Shown piece by piece: positions 57,600-64,000 of a stretch of 64,000 bases of DNA. The stretch spans positions 62,001 through 126,000 of the forward strand of contig NZ_QNRJ01000006.1 of NCBI RefSeq assembly GCF_003315075.1, written 5' to 3'. Under the pieces are notes generated by a model. The model made no database searches and was not told where the DNA came from. It saw only the letters and a program-made list of their open reading frames with translations. This DNA comes from Rossellomorea aquimaris. GTDB lineage: Bacteria > Bacillota > Bacilli > Bacillales > Bacillaceae_B. Every line of letters starts with the position of its first letter. The first letter of the stretch is position 1. The translations under genes were made by a program, and so were the position numbers.

Positions 57600-58370
57600 T
57601 TAATCAACCATATGGTCGCTTCCGAAGAAGTTTTTAAACATTTGGAAAGTGGTCTCTCTATTCAGTGCTGCAATCGATGTCGTAAGAGGAATCCCCTTTG
57701 GACATGATTGAACACAGTTTTGAGAGTTCCCGCAGTTTGCAAGGCCTCCGTCTCCCATGATCGATTCAAGACGCTCATCCTGATTCATGGCACCCGTTGG
57801 ATGGGCATTGAACAGACGGACCTGTGATAATGGAGCAGGACCGATGAAGTCCGATTTACTGTTTACGTTAGGACATGCTTCCAAACAAACACCACATGTC
57901 ATACATTTCGATAACTCATATGCCCATTGACGTTTTTTCTCCGGCATACGCGGTCCGGGACCAAGATCGTATGTTCCATCAATCGGAATCCATGCTTTTA
58001 CTTTCTTTAAGCTGTCGAACATGCGGCTGCGGTCTACCTGCAGGTCACGAACAACAGGGAAAGTACGCATAGGCTCCAAGCGGATCGGTTGTTCCAATTG
58101 ATCAACTAAAGCGGTACAAGATTGTCTTGGCTTTCCGTTGATCACCATTGAACAAGCCCCACATACTTCTTCCAGACAGTTCATATCCCAGTTAATCGGA
58201 GTTGTTTGTTCCCCTTTTGCATTGACCGGATTACGACGGATTTCCATCAGTGCAGAAATAACGTTCATATTCGGACGGTAATCAAGCTCGAACTCTTCTT
58301 GGAAAGTTGCTGTTTCCGGGCCATCTTGACGAGTAATGATAAAACGGACTCTTTTGTTTTCACTCATCAT
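57600..58370 (-). CDS. sdhB: Succinate dehydrogenase iron-sulfur subunit
   Basis: A 256-residue subunit with three clusters. The 2Fe-2S site is CLEEVCGACSM plus RQSC (about 66-86). The 4Fe-4S and 3Fe-4S sites are in CMTCGVCLEACP (about 158-169) and CGNSQNCVQSCPKG (about 214-227). It passes electrons from SdhA to the membrane cytochrome. Start ATG at 58370 or 58367; both follow GGGGGAAATAA and overlap the sdhA stop. Confidence 0.97.
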   Translation of the reverse strand: MMSENKRVRFIITRQDGPETATFQEEFELDYRPNMNVISALMEIRRNPVNAKGEQTTPINWDMNCLEEVCGACSMVINGKPRQSCTALVDQLEQPIRLEPMRTFPVVRDLQVDRSRMFDSLKKVKAWIPIDGTYDLGPGPRMPEKKRQWAYELSKCMTCGVCLEACPNVNSKSDFIGPAPLSQVRLFNAHPTGAMNQDERLESIMGDGGLANCGNSQNCVQSCPKGIPLTTSIAALNRETTFQMFKNFFGSDHMVD

Positions 58371-60130
58371 TTATTTCCCCCTTTTTTCTTAGAATAGTCA
58401 CGCTTCCGTGGTGCAATCAGTGAAGTATCTACTTCCTCGTAATGGAATTCAGGTGAATTCGTTGCGGCATTGTATTTAGCCATCGTTGTCTTCAGGAATT
58501 CTTCATCATTACGTTCAGGGAAGTCAGGTTTATAGTGAGCTCCACGGCTCTCGTTACGATTTAAAGCACCGATTGTAATAACACGGGCCAGTTGCAGCAT
58601 GTTCCACAATTGACGGGTGAATGTTGCCCCTTGGTTGCTCCATTTAGCCGTGTCATTGATATTGATGTTTTGGTAACGTTCCATTAATTCCTGGATCTTT
58701 TCATCGGTCTGTTTCAGCTTATCGTTATGACGTACAACGGTTACGTTATCCGTCATCCACTCACCAAGTTCTTTATGAATGACATAAGCATTCTCAGTAC
58801 CATTCATGGACATGATGTTGTTCCATTTTTCTTCTTCCTGTTTCACATAACGATCGAATAGAGAAGAAGGGACGGATTCAACTGTTTTCTCAAGCCCTGA
58901 GATATATTTAATAGCATTAGGACCTGCAACCATACCACCATATATAGCGGATAGTAATGAGTTCGCCCCTAAGCGGTTACCTCCGTGCTGAGAATAATCA
59001 CACTCACCAGCAGCGAATAAACCAGGGATATTGGTCATTTGATCATAATCCACCCATAGTCCACCCATGGAATAGTGAACCGCAGGGAAGATTTTCATTG
59101 GTACTTTACGCGGGTCATCACCCATGAACTTCTCATAGATTTCGATGATTCCGCCAAGCTTAATGTCAAGCTCTTTTGAATCTTTATGAGATAGATCCAG
59201 GTAAACCATGTTTTCACCGTTAATACCAAGCTTTTGGTTTACGCACACATCAAAGATTTCACGTGTTGCGATATCACGGGGTACAAGGTTTCCGTATGCA
59301 GGATACTTCTCTTCAAGGAAGTACCACGGCTTTCCATCTTTATATGTCCAAACTCGTCCACCTTCACCACGGGCCGATTCACTCATGAGGCGAAGCTTAT
59401 CGTCCCCTGGAATGGCTGTCGGGTGAATTTGAATGAACTCACCATTTGAATAGTAAGCACCTTGTTGATAGACGATCGAAGCGGCTGAACCTGTATTGAT
59501 AACAGAGTTGGTGGATTTACCGAAGATAATCCCTGGTCCTCCGGTTGCCATGATCACTGCATCAGCTGCGAACGATTTAATTTCCATCGTTTGAAGGTTT
59601 TGAGCAACGATTCCTCTTGCCACTCCTTCGTCATCGACCACGACGCCAAGGAATTCCCAACCTTCGAACTTATTCACAAGCCCTGCTACTTCATGACGTC
59701 GAACCTGCTCGTCCAACGCATACAATAATTGTTGACCAGTCGTAGCACCAGCGAAAGCTGTTCTATGATGCTGCGTTCCACCGAAACGACGGAAATCCAG
59801 TAATCCTTCCGGTGTACGATTGAACATTACCCCCATACGATCCAGTAAATGAATAATCCCCGGTGCCGCTTCTGTCATTGCTTTAACAGGTGGTTGGTTC
59901 GCTAAGAAATCCCCACCATATACTGTATCATCGAAATGTTCCCAAGGAGAGTCTCCTTCTCCCTTGGTATTAACGGCTCCGTTAATACCACCTTGTGCAC
60001 ATACAGAGTGAGAACGCTTAACGGGTACCAGTGAGAATAAATCTACTTGCGTTCCTTTTTCTGCTGCTTTAATTGTGGCCATCAGGCCGGCTAAACCGCC
60101 ACCGACAACGATGATTTTGCCTTTACTCAT
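58367..60130 (-). CDS. sdhA: Succinate dehydrogenase flavoprotein subunit
   Basis: A 587-residue FAD-binding catalytic subunit oxidising succinate to fumarate. The dinucleotide fold VVGGGLAGLMATIKAAEKG is at the N-terminus, the FAD-linking His in RSHSVCAQGGING, active-site motifs THRTAFAGATTGQQ-like (HHRTAFAGATTGQQ), SESARGEGGRVW and HGGNRLGANSLL. Length matches Bacillus SdhA. Middle gene of sdhCAB. Confidence 0.97.
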   Translation of the reverse strand: MSKGKIIVVGGGLAGLMATIKAAEKGTQVDLFSLVPVKRSHSVCAQGGINGAVNTKGEGDSPWEHFDDTVYGGDFLANQPPVKAMTEAAPGIIHLLDRMGVMFNRTPEGLLDFRRFGGTQHHRTAFAGATTGQQLLYALDEQVRRHEVAGLVNKFEGWEFLGVVVDDEGVARGIVAQNLQTMEIKSFAADAVIMATGGPGIIFGKSTNSVINTGSAASIVYQQGAYYSNGEFIQIHPTAIPGDDKLRLMSESARGEGGRVWTYKDGKPWYFLEEKYPAYGNLVPRDIATREIFDVCVNQKLGINGENMVYLDLSHKDSKELDIKLGGIIEIYEKFMGDDPRKVPMKIFPAVHYSMGGLWVDYDQMTNIPGLFAAGECDYSQHGGNRLGANSLLSAIYGGMVAGPNAIKYISGLEKTVESVPSSLFDRYVKQEEEKWNNIMSMNGTENAYVIHKELGEWMTDNVTVVRHNDKLKQTDEKIQELMERYQNININDTAKWSNQGATFTRQLWNMLQLARVITIGALNRNESRGAHYKPDFPERNDEEFLKTTMAKYNAATNSPEFHYEEVDTSLIAPRKRDYSKKKGGNK

Positions 60131-60202
60131 CGTGACTCACTCCTTTTCCTACCATACTTCGAGAGCACTTATTTAATCTATTAGACTCGTATCTATTTCT
60201 TC

Positions 60203-60811
60203 TTATACGAAGGCAAAAATTGCACGCATACCGACAATCGATAATGCTACAAAGATTCCGATCGTAACATATGTAGCAATTAATTGAGAACGAGGTGACA
60301 CTGTAATTCCCCAGCTCACGCAGAATGACCATAAACCATTCGCAAAGTGGAAGATTGTTGAAAGAACACCCAGCACATAAAACCCTAGCATAAATGGATT
60401 AGATAAGATGTTTTCCATCATTTGAAAGTTCACTTCAGCCCCAAATGCTGCTGCTACTCTTGTTTCCCATACATGCCAAGTAACAAAAATAAATGTGATT
60501 ACTCCAGACACACGTTGAAGTAAAAACATCCAGTTACGGAAATAGCCAAACTTACTTGCATTGTTCTTAGAAGTGAATGCAATGTAAATTCCGTAGATTG
60601 CATGGAAATACAATGGAAGGAAGATGATAAAAATTTCAAGGATATAACGGAAAGGTAAACTTTCCATGAAGTGTGCCGCCTGGTTAAATGATTCTTCCCC
60701 GCCAGTGGCAAAATAGTTCACGACTAAATGTTGTGTTAAAAATAATCCAACTGGAATAACACCTAGCAATGAATGAAGCCTGCGATAATTAAATTCTCGA
60801 TTTCCAGCCAT
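60203..60811 (-). CDS. sdhC: Succinate dehydrogenase cytochrome b558 subunit
   Basis: A 202-residue membrane anchor with five transmembrane segments, binding two b-type haems through conserved His residues (for example LTQHLVVNYF, YFHAIYGIY, FVTWHVW, TIFHFANGLW). It transfers electrons to menaquinone. Single-subunit anchor, as in B. subtilis; no sdhD is expected. First gene of the operon, with a clear sigma-A promoter upstream. Confidence 0.96.
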   Translation of the reverse strand: MAGNREFNYRRLHSLLGVIPVGLFLTQHLVVNYFATGGEESFNQAAHFMESLPFRYILEIFIIFLPLYFHAIYGIYIAFTSKNNASKFGYFRNWMFLLQRVSGVITFIFVTWHVWETRVAAAFGAEVNFQMMENILSNPFMLGFYVLGVLSTIFHFANGLWSFCVSWGITVSPRSQLIATYVTIGIFVALSIVGMRAIFAFV

Positions 60812-60918
60812 GATTTACCCCCCTTAATGATAAAATATGAATTCGTTTTCTAATGCATTTATAAGAATGACTAGACGACGATACATATTTTATATTGTAA
60901 CAATAATGTGACATGTTC

Positions 60919-60947
60919 ATTTTACTCCCAAGGAGTGGAAGCGTCAA
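60919..60947 (-). promoter_or_regulatory. Sigma-A promoter of sdhCAB
   Basis: Minus strand TTGACG (60947-60942), a 17-base spacer and TAAAAT (60924-60919). It gives an sdhC leader of about 100 bases. The rest of the 60812-61162 gap holds only the divergent yslB promoter and AT-rich DNA. Confidence 0.8.
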
Positions 60948-61108
60948 GAAAACGTATACATAATTTCGACAATACCGCAAAAATATTTTCAATTTATTGA
61001 TAACAGAAAAGATGAGGTATCGTCCCGTTAAATGTTCGAAAATTCAAATAAATATCAAATAAAAGTTATATCACCAAAATATCCCAAGGTCATTTTTCAA
61101 GGTATGGG

Positions 61109-61137
61109 ATGATAAATCCCCTGTTCATGTATATAAT
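61109..61137 (+). promoter_or_regulatory. Probable promoter of yslB
   Basis: ATGATA (61109-61114) and TATAAT (61132-61137) are separated by 17 bases, 25 bases upstream of the TTG start of yslB. Confidence 0.5.
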
Positions 61138-61162
61138 AGTTTTATAGAAAGAGGGGATTTAC

Positions 61163-61600
61163 TTGGAACAGAAAAAAGAAGAAGTACATCAACCGTCCGT
61201 TCCAATCTTCGGATATGAAATGTTACGTGACATATTGATTCCAGAAATTTTAGGAAAGCATACTCCCGATATATTATACTGGGGTGGAAAACAGCTCTCT
61301 CGGAAATTCCCCCTTCAGTCATCAGAGGAACTGATTTCGTTCTTCGCTGAAGCCGGCTGGGGAACTCTTACACTGCTGGAACAAAAAAAGAACGAGATGA
61401 CCTTTGAAATAAGCGGACCGGTGTTAGAACGACGCCTTGCCTTAAAGTCGGATGTAACATTCAAACTGGAAACGGGCTTCCTGGCCGAACAAGTACAGTT
61501 ACAAAAGAAATGTGTGGCAGAAGCTGCCGACGAACTACATAAACGAAGTCAGTCAGTGAAAGTGATTGTAAGATGGGACGAGAAAGATAAAGTAGAATAG
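61163..61600 (+). CDS. yslB: YslB-like protein (DUF2507)
   Basis: A 145-residue soluble protein of the DUF2507/YslB family. VPIFGYEMLRDILIPEILG, ILYWGGKQLSRKFPL and FFAEAGWGTL are typical. Its alpha/beta fold resembles haem-NO-binding or V4R-like domains in layout, which is inference. Start TTG at 61163 after AGAGGGG. It is divergent from sdhC and convergent with lysC, the B. subtilis arrangement. Confidence 0.88.
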   Translation: MEQKKEEVHQPSVPIFGYEMLRDILIPEILGKHTPDILYWGGKQLSRKFPLQSSEELISFFAEAGWGTLTLLEQKKNEMTFEISGPVLERRLALKSDVTFKLETGFLAEQVQLQKKCVAEAADELHKRSQSVKVIVRWDEKDKVE

Positions 61601-61631
61601 TCCCTGCACAACCAACCACTAATACTTTAAT

Positions 61632-61667
61632 AAAGGGTTGCCCCAATCGATGGGGCAACCCTTTTTC
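61632..61667. terminator. Bidirectional terminator between yslB and lysC
   Basis: A perfect 13-bp stem, AAAGGGTTGCCCC with GGGGCAACCCTTT, loop of seven bases, T-runs on both strands. It serves both convergent genes. Confidence 0.93.
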
Positions 61668-61695
61668 ACTTGTCCCGTTCTCTGCTACTTTAGTA

Positions 61696-62199
61696 TTATA
61701 ACGTGATTTCTTCCATCTTCACCGCGTCCAGGTTAAAGGCAGTATGTAGGACGCCTGCTGCTTTTTGCATATTTTTCTCGTCTACGACTGCCGATACTTT
61801 GATTTCAGATGTGCTGACCATTTTCACCACGATGTCGTTTTGGGCCAGCACTTCGAACATCTCCGCCGCCACTCCAGGATTGGAGATCATACCGGAGCCG
61901 ACGATCGATACTTTTGCAAGCTCACTTTCATGCTCAACATGGGTAAAGCCTAATGGCTCTTTGTTTCGTTCCAGAACAGCAAGGGTTTCCTCCAGGTCTT
62001 GTTCTTTAATAGAGAATGATAAATTGGTCGTATTCTGATCGGTCTGGCTTTGAATGATAATATCCACATTCAGGTGATTTTTGGCTAAGGTGGTAAACAC
62101 TGAAGATAGTCCCGTTAATGCGTTCCCCAGTCCAAATACAGTTACACGGGTGATTTCCCCTTCAAAGGCTACGCCTCTCACGATCAGGTTTTGTTCCAT
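61696..62199 (-). CDS. lysC: Aspartokinase II, beta subunit (internal start in lysC)
   Basis: Inside lysC, GAGGAGG (62208-62214) lies eight bases before an in-frame ATG at 62199 (MEQNLIVRGVAF). This gives a 167-residue polypeptide that comprises just the two ACT regulatory domains. B. subtilis aspartokinase II is known to be an alpha2-beta2 enzyme with beta made from such an internal start. The arrangement is seen in the sequence; translation is inferred. Confidence 0.85.
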   Translation of the reverse strand: MEQNLIVRGVAFEGEITRVTVFGLGNALTGLSSVFTTLAKNHLNVDIIIQSQTDQNTTNLSFSIKEQDLEETLAVLERNKEPLGFTHVEHESELAKVSIVGSGMISNPGVAAEMFEVLAQNDIVVKMVSTSEIKVSAVVDEKNMQKAAGVLHTAFNLDAVKMEEITL

Positions 62200-62934
62200 G
62201 CTTGCTTCCTCCTCAATATACGTTCCTTCAACTTTTTCAATACTGGATCTGACCTCTAACGGAATTTGATAATTCTTGGCAAATTCCACTGCCCGTGGAT
62301 GCAGGACTCCGGCCCCTAAATTAGCCAGTTCCAACATTTCATCATAGGAAATGGACGGTAACTTTCGTGCTCCTTTAATATATCGCGGGTCCGTTGTGTA
62401 GACCCCGTCTACATCTGTATAAATATCACAGCGTTCTGCTTTCAAGGCAGCCGCGATTGCAACGGCGGTTGTATCCGATCCGCCGCGACCGAGAGTTGTA
62501 ATTTCCCCCGCTTCAGTCATCCCTTGGAATCCTGCTACGATCACCACTCTTCCCGATTGAAGGTGACTCATCATCTTTTCAGTATGAATATTGGTGATCC
62601 TCGCATTGCTGTGAACGGATTCCGTCTCGATCCCTGCCTGCCAGCCTGTGAATGAGATGGCATCATGTCCGGATTGAATCAGGGCCATCGTGAGAAGCGA
62701 AATGGTGACCTGCTCTCCTGTAGAAAGAAGCATATCCATTTCTCTCTTACTTGGTTGCGATGTAATCTCCCTTGCCAATCCAACGAGTGTATCCGTCGTT
62801 TTCCCCATGGCGGATACGACGACCACAACATCATTTCCTCTTTCTTTTTCCTCTGCGATTCTTGACGCAACATTTTGAATTCTTTCCACAGAACCTACTG
62901 AAGTCCCACCGAATTTTTGAACAATAATACTCAC
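61696..62934 (-). CDS. lysC: Aspartokinase II, alpha subunit (lysine-sensitive)
   Basis: A 412-residue enzyme phosphorylating L-aspartate, the first step toward lysine, diaminopimelate, threonine and methionine. VQKFGGTSVGSVERI opens the kinase domain, with TTLGRGGSDTTAVAIAAAL and YTDVDGVYTTDPR. Two ACT domains (about 265-330 and 345-405) follow, with VFGLGNALTG and VSIVGSGMISNPGVA. An internal ribosome binding site and start encode the beta subunit. Expression is governed by the lysine riboswitch upstream. Confidence 0.97.
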   Translation of the reverse strand: MSIIVQKFGGTSVGSVERIQNVASRIAEEKERGNDVVVVVSAMGKTTDTLVGLAREITSQPSKREMDMLLSTGEQVTISLLTMALIQSGHDAISFTGWQAGIETESVHSNARITNIHTEKMMSHLQSGRVVIVAGFQGMTEAGEITTLGRGGSDTTAVAIAAALKAERCDIYTDVDGVYTTDPRYIKGARKLPSISYDEMLELANLGAGVLHPRAVEFAKNYQIPLEVRSSIEKVEGTYIEEEASMEQNLIVRGVAFEGEITRVTVFGLGNALTGLSSVFTTLAKNHLNVDIIIQSQTDQNTTNLSFSIKEQDLEETLAVLERNKEPLGFTHVEHESELAKVSIVGSGMISNPGVAAEMFEVLAQNDIVVKMVSTSEIKVSAVVDEKNMQKAAGVLHTAFNLDAVKMEEITL

Positions 62935-63049
62935 AGCTTCTCCCTCTTTCTCAATCGAGTGCTTCGTTAAGACTCATTTTTTGATGGTGAAGAGTACAAT
63001 CACAATCATCCTAAAACGTTCATGGAACAGGTTCATCACCTGCGCTGGA

Positions 63050-63095
63050 TAATAAAAAAAGCAATGAGAATAATATCTCATTGCTTTATGAACAT
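63050..63095 (-). terminator. Terminator of the lysine riboswitch expression platform
   Basis: AAAGCAATGAGAT pairs with ATCTCATTGCTTT-type sequence (stem AAGCAATGAGA / TCTCATTGCTT), followed by seven U residues on the minus strand, about 120 bases before the lysC start. Confidence 0.88.
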
Positions 63096-63114
63096 ACAGC
63101 AGAACATACTAAAT

Positions 63115-63312
63115 AGGTTCATGGGCATTGTGAGATAGCTCTCCAAGATTGAATCATCTTGACAATCCTACATTTCTTAAACGTAGAACCAGCGGAATCA
63201 GCATGAGACCAAAACCACTTCGGCGAATCTCCCCTTTCCAAGCATCTCAACAGAGCTCATACTCCTCTTTACCTGTACTTTTGAAGTTCGCACCTCTATC
63301 ACCACTTTAAAA
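63115..63312 (-). promoter_or_regulatory. Lysine riboswitch (L-box) of lysC
   Basis: The minus strand starts GTGATAGAGGTGCGAAC and includes AGAGGAGT, GGGGAGATTCGCCGAAG and GCTGATTCCGCTGG-type conserved core pieces. It closes with GAGCTATCTCAC, which pairs with the start as P1. Lysine binding would favour the terminator at 63050-63095 and shut off lysC. Confidence 0.94.
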
Positions 63313-63433
63313 AGTGATAATGTTATAAATTTTCGTTAATTATAGCACAGGAGAAATATTGATTCAATGTCTAATTGAAACAATATTTCATTTGATTATT
63401 CATTCGTGTGCTGTTTTGAATGAGCATGCGGTG

Positions 63434-63559
63434 GTTGATTTCCGCTGCAGGTGCTCGCTTTCCGCGGGGCGTGAGTTGAGCCTCCTCGGGCTTTGCCCTG
63501 CGGGGTCTCAACTTTCCCGCTATTCCCGCAGGAGTCGAGCACCTTCCGCTCCAATCAAC
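63434..63559. repeat. 126-bp GC-rich dispersed repeat, copy 2
   Basis: Same length and orientation as the copy at 46953-47078, with three single-base differences and the same GTTGATT / AATCAAC ends. It lies 93 bases past the uvrC stop, between uvrC and the lysine riboswitch. Frames through it are spurious. Confidence 0.93.
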
Positions 63560-63652
63560 TATCATAGTCAATTAGTAACTTGGAAAATACCAAATTAACA
63601 ACACACTTTAAAAAATGAGCGATTATAATCAACTTACTATTTCTTATGTCCC

Positions 63653-64000
63653 CTACTTCAACTTCTCAGCCAAAACCTTCGCCACGGATTCGGGTATCCC
63701 GATCTCTACAAACTCTTCCACCGTCGCTTCTTTCATTTTCTTCATGGAGCCGAAGTGTTTAAGAAGCTGTTTCTTTCGTTTTGGTCCGATGCCGTCGATG
63801 TCGTCAAGGGTGGACTGGAAGGCGCTTTTTCCTCTGAGCTGTCTGTGGAAGGTGATGGCGAATCGGTGGACTTCATCCTGGATCCGCTGCAGCAGGTAGA
63901 ATTCCTGGCTTCTCTTTCCAAGGGGGATGATTTGCAATGGATTACCATACAGCAGTTCAGACGTCTGATGCTTATCGTCTTTCGCAAGGCCGCCAAGCGG
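63653..64000 (-). CDS. uvrC: Excinuclease ABC subunit UvrC, C-terminal part
   Basis: The C-terminal 115 or so residues are present and the gene enters from the right edge. [18 protein letters not shown] leads into [20 protein letters not shown] and [13 protein letters not shown], then the (HhH)2 domain with [19 protein letters not shown] and [16 protein letters not shown]. These match the RNase H-like endonuclease end and DNA-binding tail of UvrC. uvrC before lysC is the B. subtilis order. No clear terminator was seen after it. Confidence 0.97.
   Translation of the reverse strand, partial: PLGGLAKDDKHQTSELLYGNPLQIIPLGKRSQEFYLLQRIQDEVHRFAITFHRQLRGKSAFQSTLDDIDGIGPKRKKQLLKHFGSMKKMKEATVEEFVEIGIPESVAKVLAEKLK

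Noticed and set aside
63359-63598. Open frame of 79 codons on the plus strand
   Set aside because: It runs through repeat copy 2 and mirrors the false frame of copy 1.

Overview
The window is chromosomal DNA of an endospore-forming Bacillaceae (a Bacillus-like Firmicute). It encodes spoIIB, spoVID, ysxE, gerM and gerE, a T-box and a lysine riboswitch, strong AGGAGG-type ribosome binding sites and frequent GTG/TTG starts. The gene order largely follows the Bacillus subtilis segment from uvrC to minC. The species cannot be fixed from the sequence alone. No phage, insertion sequence or CRISPR array was seen.

Layout, left to right (most genes are on the minus strand, so transcription runs right to left). 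1-5.5 kb: the 5' end of minC, then mreD, mreC, mreB (cell shape), radC, maf and spoIIB. 5.5-17 kb: a tightly packed type IV pilus (T4P) operon. In transcription order it holds a 403-residue acidic membrane protein, a PRC-barrel protein, a VanW-like protein, pilB, pilT, pilC, a major-type pilin, pilD, pilM, pilN, pilO and a second pilin. 17-20 kb: three plus-strand minor-pilin-like genes. 20-25 kb: a 966-codon secreted von Willebrand factor A (VWA) protein and a membrane GAF-GGDEF diguanylate cyclase. 25-33.5 kb: folC, valS with its T-box leader, a small membrane protein, ysxE, spoVID and hemL. 33.6-38.5 kb: hemB, hemD, hemC, hemX and hemA (haem precursor synthesis). 38.9-42 kb: a ysxD-like membrane protein and a polar amino acid ABC transporter. 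42-51.5 kb: engB, lonA, lonB, clpX, tig and a TPR protein (protein quality control). 51.6-57.5 kb: tRNA-Arg, a phosphodiesterase, an ITPase, rph, gerM, racE, a MarR regulator, gerE and a thioesterase. 57.6-64 kb: sdhCAB, yslB, lysC behind a lysine riboswitch, and the 3' end of uvrC.

The most notable content is the T4P island, which lies where B. subtilis carries only comC (prepilin peptidase) between folC and spoIIB. The operon supplies extension and retraction ATPases, platform, peptidase, the PilMNO assembly and two pilins. The flanking plus-strand trio looks like PilV/PilW/PilX (or GspI/J/K) minor pilins. The VWA protein is a candidate PilY1-like tip adhesin, and the cyclase could tie the system to c-di-GMP. 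Three secreted or membrane proteins at the head of the operon have no clear counterpart in classical T4P systems.

Two non-coding elements also stand out. One is a 142-bp cloverleaf of nested perfect inverted repeats between tig and clpX. The other is a pair of 126-bp GC-rich structured repeats, 16 kb apart and differing at 3 positions.
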